Positions 1 to 8,267 of a stretch of 64,000 nucleotides of DNA are shown one piece after another. Source of the stretch: Streptomyces omiyaensis. Its GTDB lineage: Bacteria > Actinomycetota > Actinomycetes > Streptomycetales > Streptomycetaceae. Made by a program: the position numbers and the translations under genes. Every line of letters begins with the position of its first letter. Position 1 is the first letter of the stretch. The notes under the pieces were generated by a model. It ran no database searches. It saw nothing but the letters and a program-made list of their open reading frames with translations, and was not told the origin of the DNA. Where the stretch lies: assembly GCF_014650895.1 (NCBI RefSeq), contig NZ_BMVV01000004.1, positions 372,001-436,000 on the forward strand, written 5' to 3'.

Positions 1-389
1 CGAAGGCCCGAGGCAGAGTTCACCGGCGGCCGGAGCTTGGCGGCATGGCCGACGGCGACCCCTGCGGCGGTGACCCAGGCTCTGAAAGGGAGACCGATGA
101 CCAACACCGTGAACGGCCCTAGGCCACTACCGCCTGACCAGCCCAGTGCGGTGACTGGAGCGAAGCACGGCCGTAGCAGTCACCACAGGCTCAGTGGCCT
201 CCCAGCGGAAGCCGCCTACGACCCGCCAAGCGTTCGGCCAGCGCGGATCACCGTACCGACCGCGCGGGCGCGATAGGCAGGCCCTCGGAGGTCCGCGAGA
301 GACTTTGCGAGGGCGCGCCGACGGGCCCTCCTTCTTCGGTCGGCCAGCACCACGTCGTGCCGGCTGTACGGAGGTTCGACCGATCCGCG
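1..389. other. Gene-free left edge
   Basis: I see no convincing gene here. The stretch lies downstream of the minus-strand luciferase-like oxidoreductase gene, whose stop is at 390. A plus-strand frame from an ATG at 97 to a stop at about 276 (59 codons) has a GGGAG-like ribosome-binding site just before it, but its product is rich in Pro, Arg and Ala, resembles nothing I know, and has no partner gene. The stretch may hold the terminator of the pyrimidine operon, but I found no strong perfect hairpin. Confidence 0.4.
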
Positions 390-1406
390 TCAGGCGTTGA
401 TCGCGGGGATGATGTCGGAGCCATAGGCGTCGATGGTGCCCTCGCGGTTGTCGTGCATGTCGTAGACGGCGAACTGGTCGACGCCCAGGTCCTTGAGCCG
501 GCGGAGCTTCTCGATGTGTGCCTCGGCGGGGCCCAGGAGGCAGAAGCGGTCGACGATCTCGTCGGGGACGAAAGCGGTGTCGGGGTTGTCGGCGCGGCCG
601 TGGTGGCTGTAGTCGTAGCCCTGCCGGTCCTTGATGTACGCGGTGAGCTCCTCGGGGACCATCGAGGAGTGCTCGCCGTACTTGGACACCAGGTCGGCGA
701 CGTGGTTGCCGACCATGCCGCCGAACCAGCGGCACTGGTCCCGGGCGTGCGCCAGGGCCCCGGCCGAGTCGTCGGCCGTCACGTACGCGGGGGCGGCGAC
801 GCAGATCGTGAGGGCGTCGGGGTCACGGCCCGCGTCCTGGGCGGCCTGCCGCACCGCCTTGACCATCCACTCCGTCAGGAACGGATCGGCGAGCTGGAGG
901 ATGAAGCCGTCGGCCTTCTCTCCGGCCAGGGCGAGGGCCCTGGGGCCGTAGGCGGCCATCCAGACGGGCAGCTTGCCGTTCTTGATCCACGGGATGTGGA
1001 TCGGGTTGCCGTCGACCTCCGCCTCGCGGCCCTCAGCGAGGTCGCGGATGACCTCGATGGCCTCGCCGAGGCGGGCGAGGGTGTTGGGCCTGCGGCCGGC
1101 CACGCGCATCGCGGAGTCGCCGCGGCCGATACCGCACACGGTCCGGTTGCCGTACATGTCGTTGAGGGTGGCGAAGGTGGAGGCCGTCACCTCCCAGGTA
1201 CGCGTCCCCGGGTTGGTGACCATCGTGCCGACGTGCAGCTTGGTGGTGTTGGCCAGGATCTGGCTGTAGATGACGAAGGGCTCCTGCCACAGCACGGCGG
1301 AGTCGAAGGTCCAGCCGTAGCGGAAGCCGTTGCGTTCGGCACGCTTCATCAGGCTGACCACCTGCGAGGCGGGCGGGTCGGTCTGCAGGACGAGTCCGAA
1401 GTCCAC
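390..1406 (-). CDS. LLM-class flavin/F420-dependent oxidoreductase
   Basis: A 338-residue luciferase-like monooxygenase family protein (TIM barrel) with the alpha-chain pattern of F420-dependent enzymes: the N-terminal beta strand, the segment GIGRGDSAMRVAGRRP around residue 92, and the motif PVWMAAYGPRALALAGEKADG near residue 150. It resembles the CPS_4043-type subgroup that often sits beside hydantoinase genes, but its substrate is not established. The GTG start follows a GGAGG ribosome-binding site. It lies 45 bp downstream of the intact hydantoinase, so it is probably the last gene of the pyrimidine/hydantoin operon; an oxidative step on a pyrimidine-related ring is only an inference. Confidence 0.85.
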   Translation of the reverse strand: MDFGLVLQTDPPASQVVSLMKRAERNGFRYGWTFDSAVLWQEPFVIYSQILANTTKLHVGTMVTNPGTRTWEVTASTFATLNDMYGNRTVCGIGRGDSAMRVAGRRPNTLARLGEAIEVIRDLAEGREAEVDGNPIHIPWIKNGKLPVWMAAYGPRALALAGEKADGFILQLADPFLTEWMVKAVRQAAQDAGRDPDALTICVAAPAYVTADDSAGALAHARDQCRWFGGMVGNHVADLVSKYGEHSSMVPEELTAYIKDRQGYDYSHHGRADNPDTAFVPDEIVDRFCLLGPAEAHIEKLRRLKDLGVDQFAVYDMHDNREGTIDAYGSDIIPAINA

Positions 1407-1451
1407 GCGGGACCTCCAAGTTCGAGTCGGTGCGATGAGACCCCGGGCTGC

Positions 1452-2843
1452 TCAACCCAGGTACTGACAAAGACCACGCGGCACAAATGCCCCGTGCCCC
1501 GCGTGCCCCGTGTACTTCCGCTGGTCGATGACGACCTCACCCCGCGAGAGGACGGTCTCGACCTGGCCGGTCACCGTCTTCCCCTCGTACGCCGAGTAGT
1601 CGACGTTCATGTGGTGGGTCTCGGCCGACAGCGTCTGCGTGGCGTGTGGGTCGTAGATGACGACGTCCGCGTCCGCGCCCGGCGCGATCGTGCCCTTCTG
1701 CGGGTAGAGACCGAACATCCGGGCCGGCGTCGCGCAGGCGATCTCGATCCAGCGGCGCCGCGAGATGTGCCCGTCCACCACCGCCTGATGGAGGAGGTCC
1801 ATGCGGTTCTCGACGCCCGGCAGGCCGTTGGGGATCTTCGAGAAGTCCCCGCGCCCTAGCTCCTTCTGCCCCACGAAGCAGAACGGACAGTGGTCGGTGG
1901 AGACCACCTGGAGGTCGTTCGTCCGCAGCCCCCGCCACAGCGCCGCCTGGTGCTCCTTCGGCCGCAGCGGCGTCGAGCACACGTACTTGGCGCCCTCGAA
2001 GTCCGGCTCCGCGAGGTTGTCCGTCGACAGGAAAAGGTACTGCGGGCACGTCTCACCGAAGACCGGAAGCCCCATGTCCCGCGCCGCCGCCAGCTCCGCC
2101 ACCGCCTCCTCGGCGGACACGTGGACGACGTACAGCGGGGAGCCCGCGACCCGGGCGAGCTGGATCGCCCGGTGGGTGGCCTCCGCCTCCAACAGCGCCT
2201 TGCGGACCTCCCCGTGGTACCGCGGGTCAGTCTCGCCACGGGCCAGGGCCTGCTCCACCAGGACGTCGATCGCGATGCCGTTCTCCGCGTGCATCATGAT
2301 CAGCCCACCGGTCTCCCCGGCAACCTGCATCGCCCGGAGGATCTGACCGTCATCCGAATAGAAGACCCCCGGATACGCCATAAACAATTTGAACGAGGAA
2401 ACGCCGATCTCAACCAGCTTCGGCATCTCCCGCAGCGTCGACTCGTTCACGTCGGACATGATCATGTGGAAGGCGTAGTCGACCGCGCAGTTCCCGTCCG
2501 CCTTTGCCATCCAGGCATCCAGACCGGCCCGAAGCGGCTCACCCTTCGCCTGCACCGCGAAATCGACGATCGTCGTCGTCCCGCCCCACGCCGCAGCCCG
2601 CGTCCCCGTCTCGAACGTGTCCGACGCGAACGTGCCACCGAAAGGCAACTCCATATGCGTATGCGCATCCACCCCGCCCGGGATCACATACTTCTGCGAC
2701 GCGTCGATCACCCGGTCCGCCGTCCACTCCTGCGTCCCCGGCGCCGCCAATGCCACCACCCGGCCATGCTCGATCAGCACGTCCGCGTGCACCTCGTCCG
2801 CGGCGGTGATCACGAGGCCACCGGCAATCAGAGTCCGAGTCAT
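1452..2843 (-). CDS. hydA: Dihydropyrimidinase / D-hydantoinase
   Basis: A 463-residue cyclic amidohydrolase that opens dihydropyrimidine or hydantoin rings to N-carbamoyl amino acids, the second step of reductive pyrimidine breakdown. The binuclear metal site is complete: HTH at residues 61-63, the carboxylated lysine in SSFKLFMAYPG (Lys152), a His in MHAENG near 187, a His in YVVHVSAEE, and an Asp in STDHCPF near 318. Length is normal for the family. The gene follows a truncated paralogue and precedes the LLM oxidoreductase. Its codon choice is somewhat less GC-extreme than that of the relic (for example runs of cat, atg and cgc near 2650), consistent with a separate history for the two copies. 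Confidence 0.93.
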   Translation of the reverse strand: MTRTLIAGGLVITAADEVHADVLIEHGRVVALAAPGTQEWTADRVIDASQKYVIPGGVDAHTHMELPFGGTFASDTFETGTRAAAWGGTTTIVDFAVQAKGEPLRAGLDAWMAKADGNCAVDYAFHMIMSDVNESTLREMPKLVEIGVSSFKLFMAYPGVFYSDDGQILRAMQVAGETGGLIMMHAENGIAIDVLVEQALARGETDPRYHGEVRKALLEAEATHRAIQLARVAGSPLYVVHVSAEEAVAELAAARDMGLPVFGETCPQYLFLSTDNLAEPDFEGAKYVCSTPLRPKEHQAALWRGLRTNDLQVVSTDHCPFCFVGQKELGRGDFSKIPNGLPGVENRMDLLHQAVVDGHISRRRWIEIACATPARMFGLYPQKGTIAPGADADVVIYDPHATQTLSAETHHMNVDYSAYEGKTVTGQVETVLSRGEVVIDQRKYTGHAGHGAFVPRGLCQYLG

Positions 2844-2891
2844 TTCCCAGCCATCCCTTCACACCGACCGCCGAACAGACCACCACCGGCA

Positions 2892-2916
2892 CGGGCCGGG
2901 GCCACGCCCCGGCCCG
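2892..2916 (-). terminator. Hairpin between hydantoinase relic and hydA
   Basis: A perfect 10-bp inverted repeat, CGGGCCGGGG at 2892-2901 and CCCCGGCCCG at 2907-2916, with a 5-base loop and no U-tract. It lies just past the stop of the truncated hydantoinase and 48 bp before the intact hydA start, so it could attenuate or end the upstream transcript. Confidence 0.5.
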
Positions 2917-2925
2917 CCGGCCCCC

Positions 2926-3465
2926 TCACGCCGCCACCTCGCACGGCACACGGCCTACTCCGCCAGAAAACCCCTGGTCACGCGAGCGAACGAAACCCTT
3001 GAAGGAGGTGATGCCCTCCTGGATGAGCAGCGGCATCTCCCGGAGGGTGGCCGGGGTGACGTCCGACATGATCATGTGGAAGGCGTAGTCGACGGCGCAG
3101 TTGCCGTCGGCCTTCGCGTACCAGGCGTCGAGGCCCTCGCGGAGGCTGTGGCCGACGGACTGGACGGCGAAGTCGACGAGGGTGGTGGTGCCGCCCCAGG
3201 CGGCGGCGCGGGTGCCCGTCTCGAAGGTGTCGGAGGCGAAGGTGCCGCCGAAGGGCAGCTCCATGTGGGTGTGGACGTCGACGCCGCCCGGGATGACGTA
3301 CCGGTCGGTGGCGTCGAGGACGCGGTCGGCGGTCCAGACGGCGGCCGCGTCGGAGCCGTGGGCGTCGAGGGCGGCGACGCCGCCGTCCTCGACGAGGACG
3401 TCGGCGTGGAGTTCGTCGGAGGCGGTGACGACGAGGCCGCCCCGGATGAGGGTTCGGGTGCTCAC
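2926..3465 (-). pseudogene. Truncated hydantoinase (5' third only)
   Basis: The 179-codon frame keeps a good ribosome-binding site, a GTG start and the first third of a second hydantoinase, closely similar to the neighbouring copy (about 70% identical by eye). It includes the metal-binding HTH at residues 65-67 and the GTTTLVDFAVQ segment. Similarity stops exactly at Lys156 of GITSFK, the lysine that would be carboxylated to bridge the metals. The last 23 residues are unrelated, and the remaining metal ligands and two thirds of the barrel are missing. It should be catalytically dead. It lies directly behind the aminotransferase, so it may be the original operon copy, removed by a deletion ending near 2998. 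Confidence 0.85.
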
Positions 3466-3484
3466 GGGACTTCTCCCCTGCCGG

Positions 3485-4765
3485 TTAGAGGGATCTGAGG
3501 GCCTGTTCGAGGAGGGCGGCGCCCTCCTCGGCCTCCGCGACGGTGAGGGAGAGCGGGGGCGCGACGCGCAGGGCGCTGGTGTCGTGGCCGCCGCCCTTGC
3601 CGATGAGGAGGCCGCCCTCGCGGGCCGCCTCCAGGACGGCGGAGGCGGCCTCGGGGGCGGCCGCGCCGGTGACGGGGTCGGCGAGCTCGATGCCGATCAT
3701 GAGGCCGCGGCCGCGGACCTCGCGGACGGCGTCGACGCCCGCGGCGGCGGCCCGGATCCGCTCGATGAGGAGGCCGCCGACCCGGCGGGCGTTGCCCTGG
3801 AGGTCGTGGTCGAGGAGGTACCCGAGGTTGGCGAGGCCGGCGGCCATGGTGACGGGCGAGCCGCCGAAGGTGGAGATGGAGTTCGCGTCCAGGCAGTTCA
3901 TGATCTCGGCGCGGGCGACGACCCCGCCGACCGACATGCCGTTGCCGATGCCCTTGGCGAAGGTGAGCAGGTCGGGCGGGCCGGCCTGCGCGTGCGCCTG
4001 CCAGCCCCAGAAGTGGTCGCCGGTGCGGCCCCAGCCGGTCTGCACCTCGTCGGAGATCCAGAGGATGCCGTGCCGGTCGAGGACCCGCCGGAAGGCGGCG
4101 TAGAGGCCGTCGGGCGGGGAGGTGAAGCCGCCGACGCCCTGGACGGGTTCGGCGATGAGGGCGGCGACGCGGTGGGTGTGGCCGAGGAGGTCCTCCAGGT
4201 CGGCGACGGCGGCCTCGGTGAACCTCTCGTCGGTGAGGCCCGCGAAGGGGCCCCGGCCGCGGACCGCTCCGTGCACGTACAGGGTCTGGAGCGGGGAGAG
4301 GCCGGTGGGCGACCAGGCGCGGTTGCCGGTGACGCCGACGGTGGAGAAGGAGCGCCCGTGGTAGCTGTTGCGCATCGCCAGGATCTGGTTCGAGCGGCGG
4401 TACGCGGTGGCGAGGAGGAGGGCCGTGTCGTTGGCCTCGGTGCCGGAGGTGGTGAAGAAGACCCGGGCGTCGGGGATGCCGGAGAGCGCGGCGATCCGCT
4501 CGGCGAGCTCCACCATCGGCCGGTCGAGGTAGAGGGTGGAGGAGTGGATGATCCGGCCGGCCTGTTCGGCGACCGCCTTGGTGACCTCGGGGAGGGCGTG
4601 GGCGGTCATGGTGGTGAGGATGCCGCCGAAGAAGTCGAGGTAGCGGCGGCCCTCCGCGTCCCAGACGTGCCGGCCCTCGCCGTGGGTGAGCTCGATCGGC
4701 TCGTCGTAGTAGAGCGCGAGCCAGTCGGGGAGGACGGCGCGGTGGCGGGCGTGCAGCCCGGTCAC
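3485..4765 (-). CDS. Class III aminotransferase, probably beta-alanine/omega-amino acid transaminase
   Basis: A 426-residue PLP-dependent fold-type I aminotransferase. It shows TSGTEAND (about 107-113), SYHGRS (about 134), the cofactor-binding SDEVQTGWGRTG (Asp239) and the Schiff-base lysine in TFAKGIGNGM (Lys271). In this operon its likely role is to convert beta-alanine, the product of beta-ureidopropionase, to malonate semialdehyde. The chosen GTG start at 4765 overlaps the TGA of the nitrilase gene by four bases (GTGA); the longer frame reaching 4819 would run back into that gene. The amino donor and acceptor cannot be read from sequence. Confidence 0.9.
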   Translation of the reverse strand: MTGLHARHRAVLPDWLALYYDEPIELTHGEGRHVWDAEGRRYLDFFGGILTTMTAHALPEVTKAVAEQAGRIIHSSTLYLDRPMVELAERIAALSGIPDARVFFTTSGTEANDTALLLATAYRRSNQILAMRNSYHGRSFSTVGVTGNRAWSPTGLSPLQTLYVHGAVRGRGPFAGLTDERFTEAAVADLEDLLGHTHRVAALIAEPVQGVGGFTSPPDGLYAAFRRVLDRHGILWISDEVQTGWGRTGDHFWGWQAHAQAGPPDLLTFAKGIGNGMSVGGVVARAEIMNCLDANSISTFGGSPVTMAAGLANLGYLLDHDLQGNARRVGGLLIERIRAAAAGVDAVREVRGRGLMIGIELADPVTGAAAPEAASAVLEAAREGGLLIGKGGGHDTSALRVAPPLSLTVAEAEEGAALLEQALRSL

Positions 4766-5601
4766 GGCCGGACCAGCCCGTCGTACGCGTCGGGGCGGCG
4801 GTCGCGGTAGAAGGCCCACTGCTGCCGGACCTCCTCGATGATCCCGAAGTCGAGGTCGCGGACGACGAGTTCCTCCGTCTTGTCGGAGGCGACGTCGCCG
4901 ACGAAGCGGCCGCGCGGGTCGACGAAGTAGCTGGTGCCGTAGAAGTCGTTGTCGCCGTACTCCTCGACGCCGACGCGGTTGATGGCGGCGACGAAGTACT
5001 CGTTGGCGACGGCGGCGGCGGGCTGCTCCAGCTGCCAGAGGTAGGAGGAGAGGCCCCGGTGGGTGGCGGAGGGGTTGTAGACCAGCTGGGCGCCGTTGAG
5101 GCCGAGTTGGCGCCAGCCCTCGGGGAAGTGGCGGTCGTAGCAGATGTAGACGCCGACCTTGCCGACGGCGGTGTCGAAGACCGGCCAGCCGGCGTTTCCC
5201 GGGCGGAAGTAGTACTTCTCCCAGAACCCCTTGACCTGCGGGATGTGGTGCTTGCGGTACTTGCCGAGGTAGCTGCCGTCGGCGTCGATGACGGCGGCGG
5301 TGTTGTAGTAGAAGCCCTCGGACTCGACCTCGAAGACGGGGACGACGATCACCATGCCGGTCTCGCGGGCGAGGTCCCGCATCCGCCGCACGGTGGGGCC
5401 GTCCGGCACGGGCTCGGCCCAGCGGTAGTGCTCGGGCTCCTGGACCTGGCAGAAGTAGGGGGCGTTGAAGACCTCCTGGAAGCCGATCACCCGGGCGCCC
5501 TGCCGGGCGGCCTCGCGGGCGTGCTCCTCGTGCTTGGAGATCATGGATTCGGTGTCGCCGGTCCAGGTCGCCTGGACGAGGGCGGCGCGTACGACGGTCA
5601 T
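4762..5601 (-). CDS. Nitrilase-superfamily hydrolase, probable beta-ureidopropionase
   Basis: A 279-residue carbon-nitrogen hydrolase with the Glu-Lys-Cys triad: Glu43 in GFQEVF, Lys117 in KYRKHHIP, and Cys154 in YICYDRHFPE. The FYYNTAAVIDADG and SATHRGLSSYLWQLEQPAAA segments match N-carbamoyl-beta-alanine amidohydrolases. It would release NH3 and CO2 from N-carbamoyl-beta-alanine. It is the first gene of the operon: AAGGAG ribosome-binding site, ATG at 5601, and an inverted repeat in the leader upstream. It is translationally coupled to the aminotransferase through a 4-base overlap. N-carbamoylputrescine amidohydrolase is the main alternative assignment. Confidence 0.88.
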   Translation of the reverse strand: MTVVRAALVQATWTGDTESMISKHEEHAREAARQGARVIGFQEVFNAPYFCQVQEPEHYRWAEPVPDGPTVRRMRDLARETGMVIVVPVFEVESEGFYYNTAAVIDADGSYLGKYRKHHIPQVKGFWEKYYFRPGNAGWPVFDTAVGKVGVYICYDRHFPEGWRQLGLNGAQLVYNPSATHRGLSSYLWQLEQPAAAVANEYFVAAINRVGVEEYGDNDFYGTSYFVDPRGRFVGDVASDKTEELVVRDLDFGIIEEVRQQWAFYRDRRPDAYDGLVRP

Positions 5602-5631
5602 GAGCTGCTCCTTCGGCGCGGCGTCAGAGAG

Positions 5632-5678
5632 CCTCTACGCCCGTAGACACGGTGCGTAGGAGGAGAACGTAAGCCCCG
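5632..5678 (-). promoter_or_regulatory. Leader/promoter region of the pyrimidine operon
   Basis: Upstream of the nitrilase gene lies a near-perfect inverted repeat: CCTCTACGC at about 5634-5642 against GCGTAGGAGG at about 5653-5662, differing by one inserted base. It could be a leader hairpin or an operator for a regulator encoded elsewhere. No unambiguous -35/-10 pair was found. Confidence 0.35.
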
Positions 5679-5802
5679 TCACACCCCGGAGCAAGACTGC
5701 CGCCCGGAAGCAGCGCAGTCGATCATGTTTCATACCGGAGTGGTCCACACCGGACACGTACCGACACGTACCGACTGCTCCCCGCTCGTACGGTTCCGCT
5801 TC

Positions 5803-5917
5803 CGGGCCCCGGGACCGCCTTCGGGCCCCGGGACCGCCCTCGGACTCCGGGGACGCCTCCGGGCTCAGGGCCGCCCTCGGGCCCTCCGGGGCCGCCCCCT
5901 GGATCCGGAGCCGCCTT
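5803..5917. repeat. Degenerate ~19-bp tandem repeat
   Basis: Six head-to-tail units of 18-21 bp share the pattern CGGGCYCCGGGACCGCCYT (first units at 5803-5821, 5822-5840, 5841-5859). The first two are identical apart from the penultimate base. The array ends at the stop codon of the minus-strand gene that terminates at 5917. Each unit contains a GGGCCC or TCCGGA-like palindrome, so the transcript could fold into serial hairpins. The remaining 200 bases up to the nitrilase start hold only that gene's leader. Confidence 0.7.
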
Positions 5918-7281
5918 CAGGCCCCGAGGACCCCGGCGACCCGCAGCGCGTGCCGCAGGGCGCGGTCGTCGGCGGGCGAGAGGGCGCGGGCCGCCGACCC
6001 GAGCCGGGGCATCAGCAGCGCGGGGTCCACGGCGGCGAGCCGGGCCGCCTCCTCGGGGGTGCGGACCCGGATGAAGGCGGTGAGCAGCGCGTGGGCCTCG
6101 CGGTCGTGCCCCTCGGCGACGAGGGCGGCGACGGCTCCGGCCAGCTCCTCCACCGGCCGGGCGAGCCCCTGGCGCAGCAGCTGCTCGCAGTCGTCGGCGC
6201 GGCCCGCGTCGGCCAGCGCCCCGGCGACGGCGGCCAGCCGCGCGGGCGGCAGCGAGGCGGCCTCCCAGAGCAGGGTGGCCCAGTCGGCGCCGAACCCGGC
6301 GCGGTGCAGCTCCGCGGCGAGCGCGGGCAGCCGCGCGGGCGGCCCGCCGAGCGCCTCCCAGAGCAGCACGTGCGCCTCGCCGGTCCGGCCCTGGGCGCGG
6401 AGCCGCTGGAGGGCGTAGACGGCGTTGGCGGCGGCGCGGCCGGCCTCCTCGGCCTCCTCCGGGGAGGCCGGGTCACCGGTCGCGCCGGGCGCGTCCGCGG
6501 CGGCACGGGGCTCGGCCCGCGCCCCGAACCGGGCCCCGCGCGGCTCCGCCCCGCCGGCGGGCGGTTCCGGTACGGCGAGGGGTGCGGGTCCCTCGCCGCC
6601 GGGGTCCTCCGCCCAGGCGTACCGGGCTCCCCGGGGCCGCCACCGTCCCGGCGCGGAAGCGCCGGTCGGGGCGGGCGCCGCCGGGGAGGGCTCCACCGGG
6701 GAGGGCGCCGGGTCGGGGTCCGGTCCGGGGAAGGCGGCGGCCGCCCGGTCCGGGGCCCAGGACGCGTCGGCGCGGGCCGGGACCGGGGCGCGGTCCGGGG
6801 CCGAGGGGGCGCGGAGCCGGTCGAGGCGGGCGGTGAGGTCGGCGACGCGGGCGGTGGCACGGGCGTGGTCGTCGCGCGTCCAGGCCAGGTCGTGGGCGAG
6901 CCGGGGCGCCTCCTCCGGATCGGGGTCGCGCAGCAGTCGCCCCAGCTCCCGGATCCGGGCCTCGGCGTGGCGCCGCTCGCCCTCCATCAGCTCGCGGCGC
7001 GCGGTCAGCGCCTCGGCCCCGCCGGGCCTGCGGTCGTGGGCGCCGGCCGCCGCCGCGTACAGTCCCCTGCCCGGCTCCGGGGCCTCCCCCACGTCCAGGA
7101 GGAGGGACTCGACGACGTCCCACGGCAGCAGTTCCACGCCGTCGAGGCAGGCGCGCAGCCCTTCGGGGTCCCGTTCGGCGAAGACCGTCCACCAGCCGCC
7201 GGCCCGCTCCGCGCGCGCGGCGAGGCCGCTCAGCCAGTGGGTGAACTCCGCCATCTCCGGCGAGAGGTGAGTGACCGTCAT
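5917..7281 (-). CDS. Uncharacterised protein with coiled region and alpha-solenoid-like C-terminus
   Basis: A 454-residue protein I do not recognise. Three parts are visible: a conserved-looking acidic N-terminus (residues 1-90, with AGGWWTVFAERDPEGL), a charged helical stretch (about 95-150), a low-complexity Pro/Ala/Arg linker (about 155-250), and a C-terminal run of Ala/Leu/Arg-rich helical hairpins (about 260-454) resembling degenerate TPR/HEAT units, such as LLWEALGGPPARLPALAAEL. There is no signal peptide or membrane segment. I chose the ATG at 7281 (MTVTHLSPEM) over a start 57 bp upstream because coding character begins there. Similar Streptomyces proteins are usually annotated only as hypothetical. 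Confidence 0.7.
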   Translation of the reverse strand: MTVTHLSPEMAEFTHWLSGLAARAERAGGWWTVFAERDPEGLRACLDGVELLPWDVVESLLLDVGEAPEPGRGLYAAAAGAHDRRPGGAEALTARRELMEGERRHAEARIRELGRLLRDPDPEEAPRLAHDLAWTRDDHARATARVADLTARLDRLRAPSAPDRAPVPARADASWAPDRAAAAFPGPDPDPAPSPVEPSPAAPAPTGASAPGRWRPRGARYAWAEDPGGEGPAPLAVPEPPAGGAEPRGARFGARAEPRAAADAPGATGDPASPEEAEEAGRAAANAVYALQRLRAQGRTGEAHVLLWEALGGPPARLPALAAELHRAGFGADWATLLWEAASLPPARLAAVAGALADAGRADDCEQLLRQGLARPVEELAGAVAALVAEGHDREAHALLTAFIRVRTPEEAARLAAVDPALLMPRLGSAARALSPADDRALRHALRVAGVLGA

Positions 7282-7439
7282 GCGCGCACCTGCCCTGCGG
7301 TAGAAGGGGACCTTCCGGTCCGCCGCAGGGCATTGCACCGCATGTGTGTTACGGGACCACTACGGACCGTTTTCCTCCTCGTGCCCCGGGGACCACATCG
7401 GCGTCGCGGGCGGGGCCGTCCGGAGGGGCGTTCGAGGGG

Positions 7440-7856
7440 TCACAGGGTGACGACGATCCCGGTGTGGGGGCGCTTGCCGAGACGGGCGACGGTCGCCGGC
7501 CAGTCCACGAGCCAGTACTGGTACGTGTACTTGCGGGAGAGCAGCCGCCGGACGTGCCTCAGCTCCTCCCCCGTGACGAGGCGGGCGGTGCCGGAGGTCC
7601 GGACGGCGCCCTCGGGGACGTTGCCGCGCAGGTCGCAGACGGCCAGCTCGACCCTGGGGTCGTTGCGGAGCCGCTTGACCTTCCAGGAGTCGGTGCGGGT
7701 CCACACGTACACCCGCTCGTCCTCGACGGCGTACCAGACGGGGGTGGCGACCCCGGTCCCGTTCTTCCGGAAGGTGGTGAGGCTGAGGTAGCGGCCGCGC
7801 CGCAGCTCGTCGGGGAGGCGCCGGGCGCCGTCGGGGTTCTCGGGGTCGGTCGTCAT
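7440..7856 (-). CDS. PPOX-class F420/FMN-dependent oxidoreductase
   Basis: A 138-residue single-domain split beta-barrel of the pyridoxamine-phosphate-oxidase-like family. The N-terminal strand (residues 21-45, LSLTTFRKNGTGVATPVWYA), the TDSWKVKRLRNDPRVELAVCD segment (about 55-75) and the C-terminal HTGIVVTL are typical of actinobacterial F420H2-dependent reductases related to Rv1155/Rv2074. Substrate unknown. An AGCCTA (TAGGCT on the coding strand) at 7865-7870 lies 8 bases before the ATG and no ribosome-binding site is visible, so the transcript may be leaderless. Confidence 0.85.
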   Translation of the reverse strand: MTTDPENPDGARRLPDELRRGRYLSLTTFRKNGTGVATPVWYAVEDERVYVWTRTDSWKVKRLRNDPRVELAVCDLRGNVPEGAVRTSGTARLVTGEELRHVRRLLSRKYTYQYWLVDWPATVARLGKRPHTGIVVTL

Positions 7857-7962
7857 GACCGCCGAGCCTATGCCGGGGCGGGGCCCCGGGCGTGGAGCGG
7901 GGTCTCCCGCCTCCGGGCCGCCGCCCGGCGGCCCGACGGGTCTCCGCCCGGTCGGAGGGTCC

Positions 7963-8214
7963 TCAGACGGGCAGGAGGGCGGTGCGGACGAGCAGGTCGT
8001 CCAGGGAGAGGTCGAGGACGCCGGCGAGGGCCGCGACGGTGAAGAAGGCCGGGGTGGGGGCGCGGCCGGTCTCGATCTTGCGGAGGGTCTCGGCCGAGAG
8101 GCCGGCCGCCGCGGCGACCTCGACCATCGAGCGCTCGCCGCGGGCGGCGCGCAGCAGCCGCCCGAGCCGCTCGCCGCGCTCGCGCTCTTCCGGGGTCAGG
8201 GGGGTGCGCACCAT
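7963..8214 (-). CDS. XRE-family HTH transcriptional regulator
   Basis: An 83-residue protein, essentially one Cro/C1-type helix-turn-helix: RLGRLLRAARGERSMVEVA, then AAGLSAETLRKIETGR (recognition helix about residues 41-55), followed by a short dimerisation helix. A GTG three codons upstream (8223) is possible, but I prefer the ATG at 8214 because a TAGAGT hexamer ends 7 bases before it and no ribosome-binding site exists, as in leaderless genes. It is divergent from a methionine aminopeptidase gene 52 bp away and probably regulates that gene and itself. Confidence 0.85.
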   Translation of the reverse strand: MVRTPLTPEERERGERLGRLLRAARGERSMVEVAAAAGLSAETLRKIETGRAPTPAFFTVAALAGVLDLSLDDLLVRTALLPV

Positions 8215-8267
8215 GGTTCCCACTCTACCCGCACCGGACGATTCTTATACCGGTACAGTAATGGGAA
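8214..8267. promoter_or_regulatory. Symmetric divergent leaderless promoters with central palindrome
   Basis: Two -10-like hexamers face outward: TAGAGT on the minus strand (8222-8227) and TACAGT on the plus strand (8254-8259). Each is followed by exactly 7 bases and then the ATG of its gene (8214 and 8267). Between them TACCGGTA (8248-8255) is a perfect 8-bp palindrome overlapping the plus-strand -10, a plausible operator for the XRE protein. No -35 element is clear. Transcription start positions are inferred. Confidence 0.55.

Noticed and set aside
97..276. 59-codon plus-strand frame with a GGGAG ribosome-binding site at the left edge
   Set aside because: Composition is Pro/Arg/Ala-rich with no family resemblance or partner; too weak to call a gene.
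357..1859. Long plus-strand frame opposite the LLM oxidoreductase and hydantoinase genes
   Set aside because: Antisense shadow of high-GC coding DNA; the minus-strand proteins have full family motifs.
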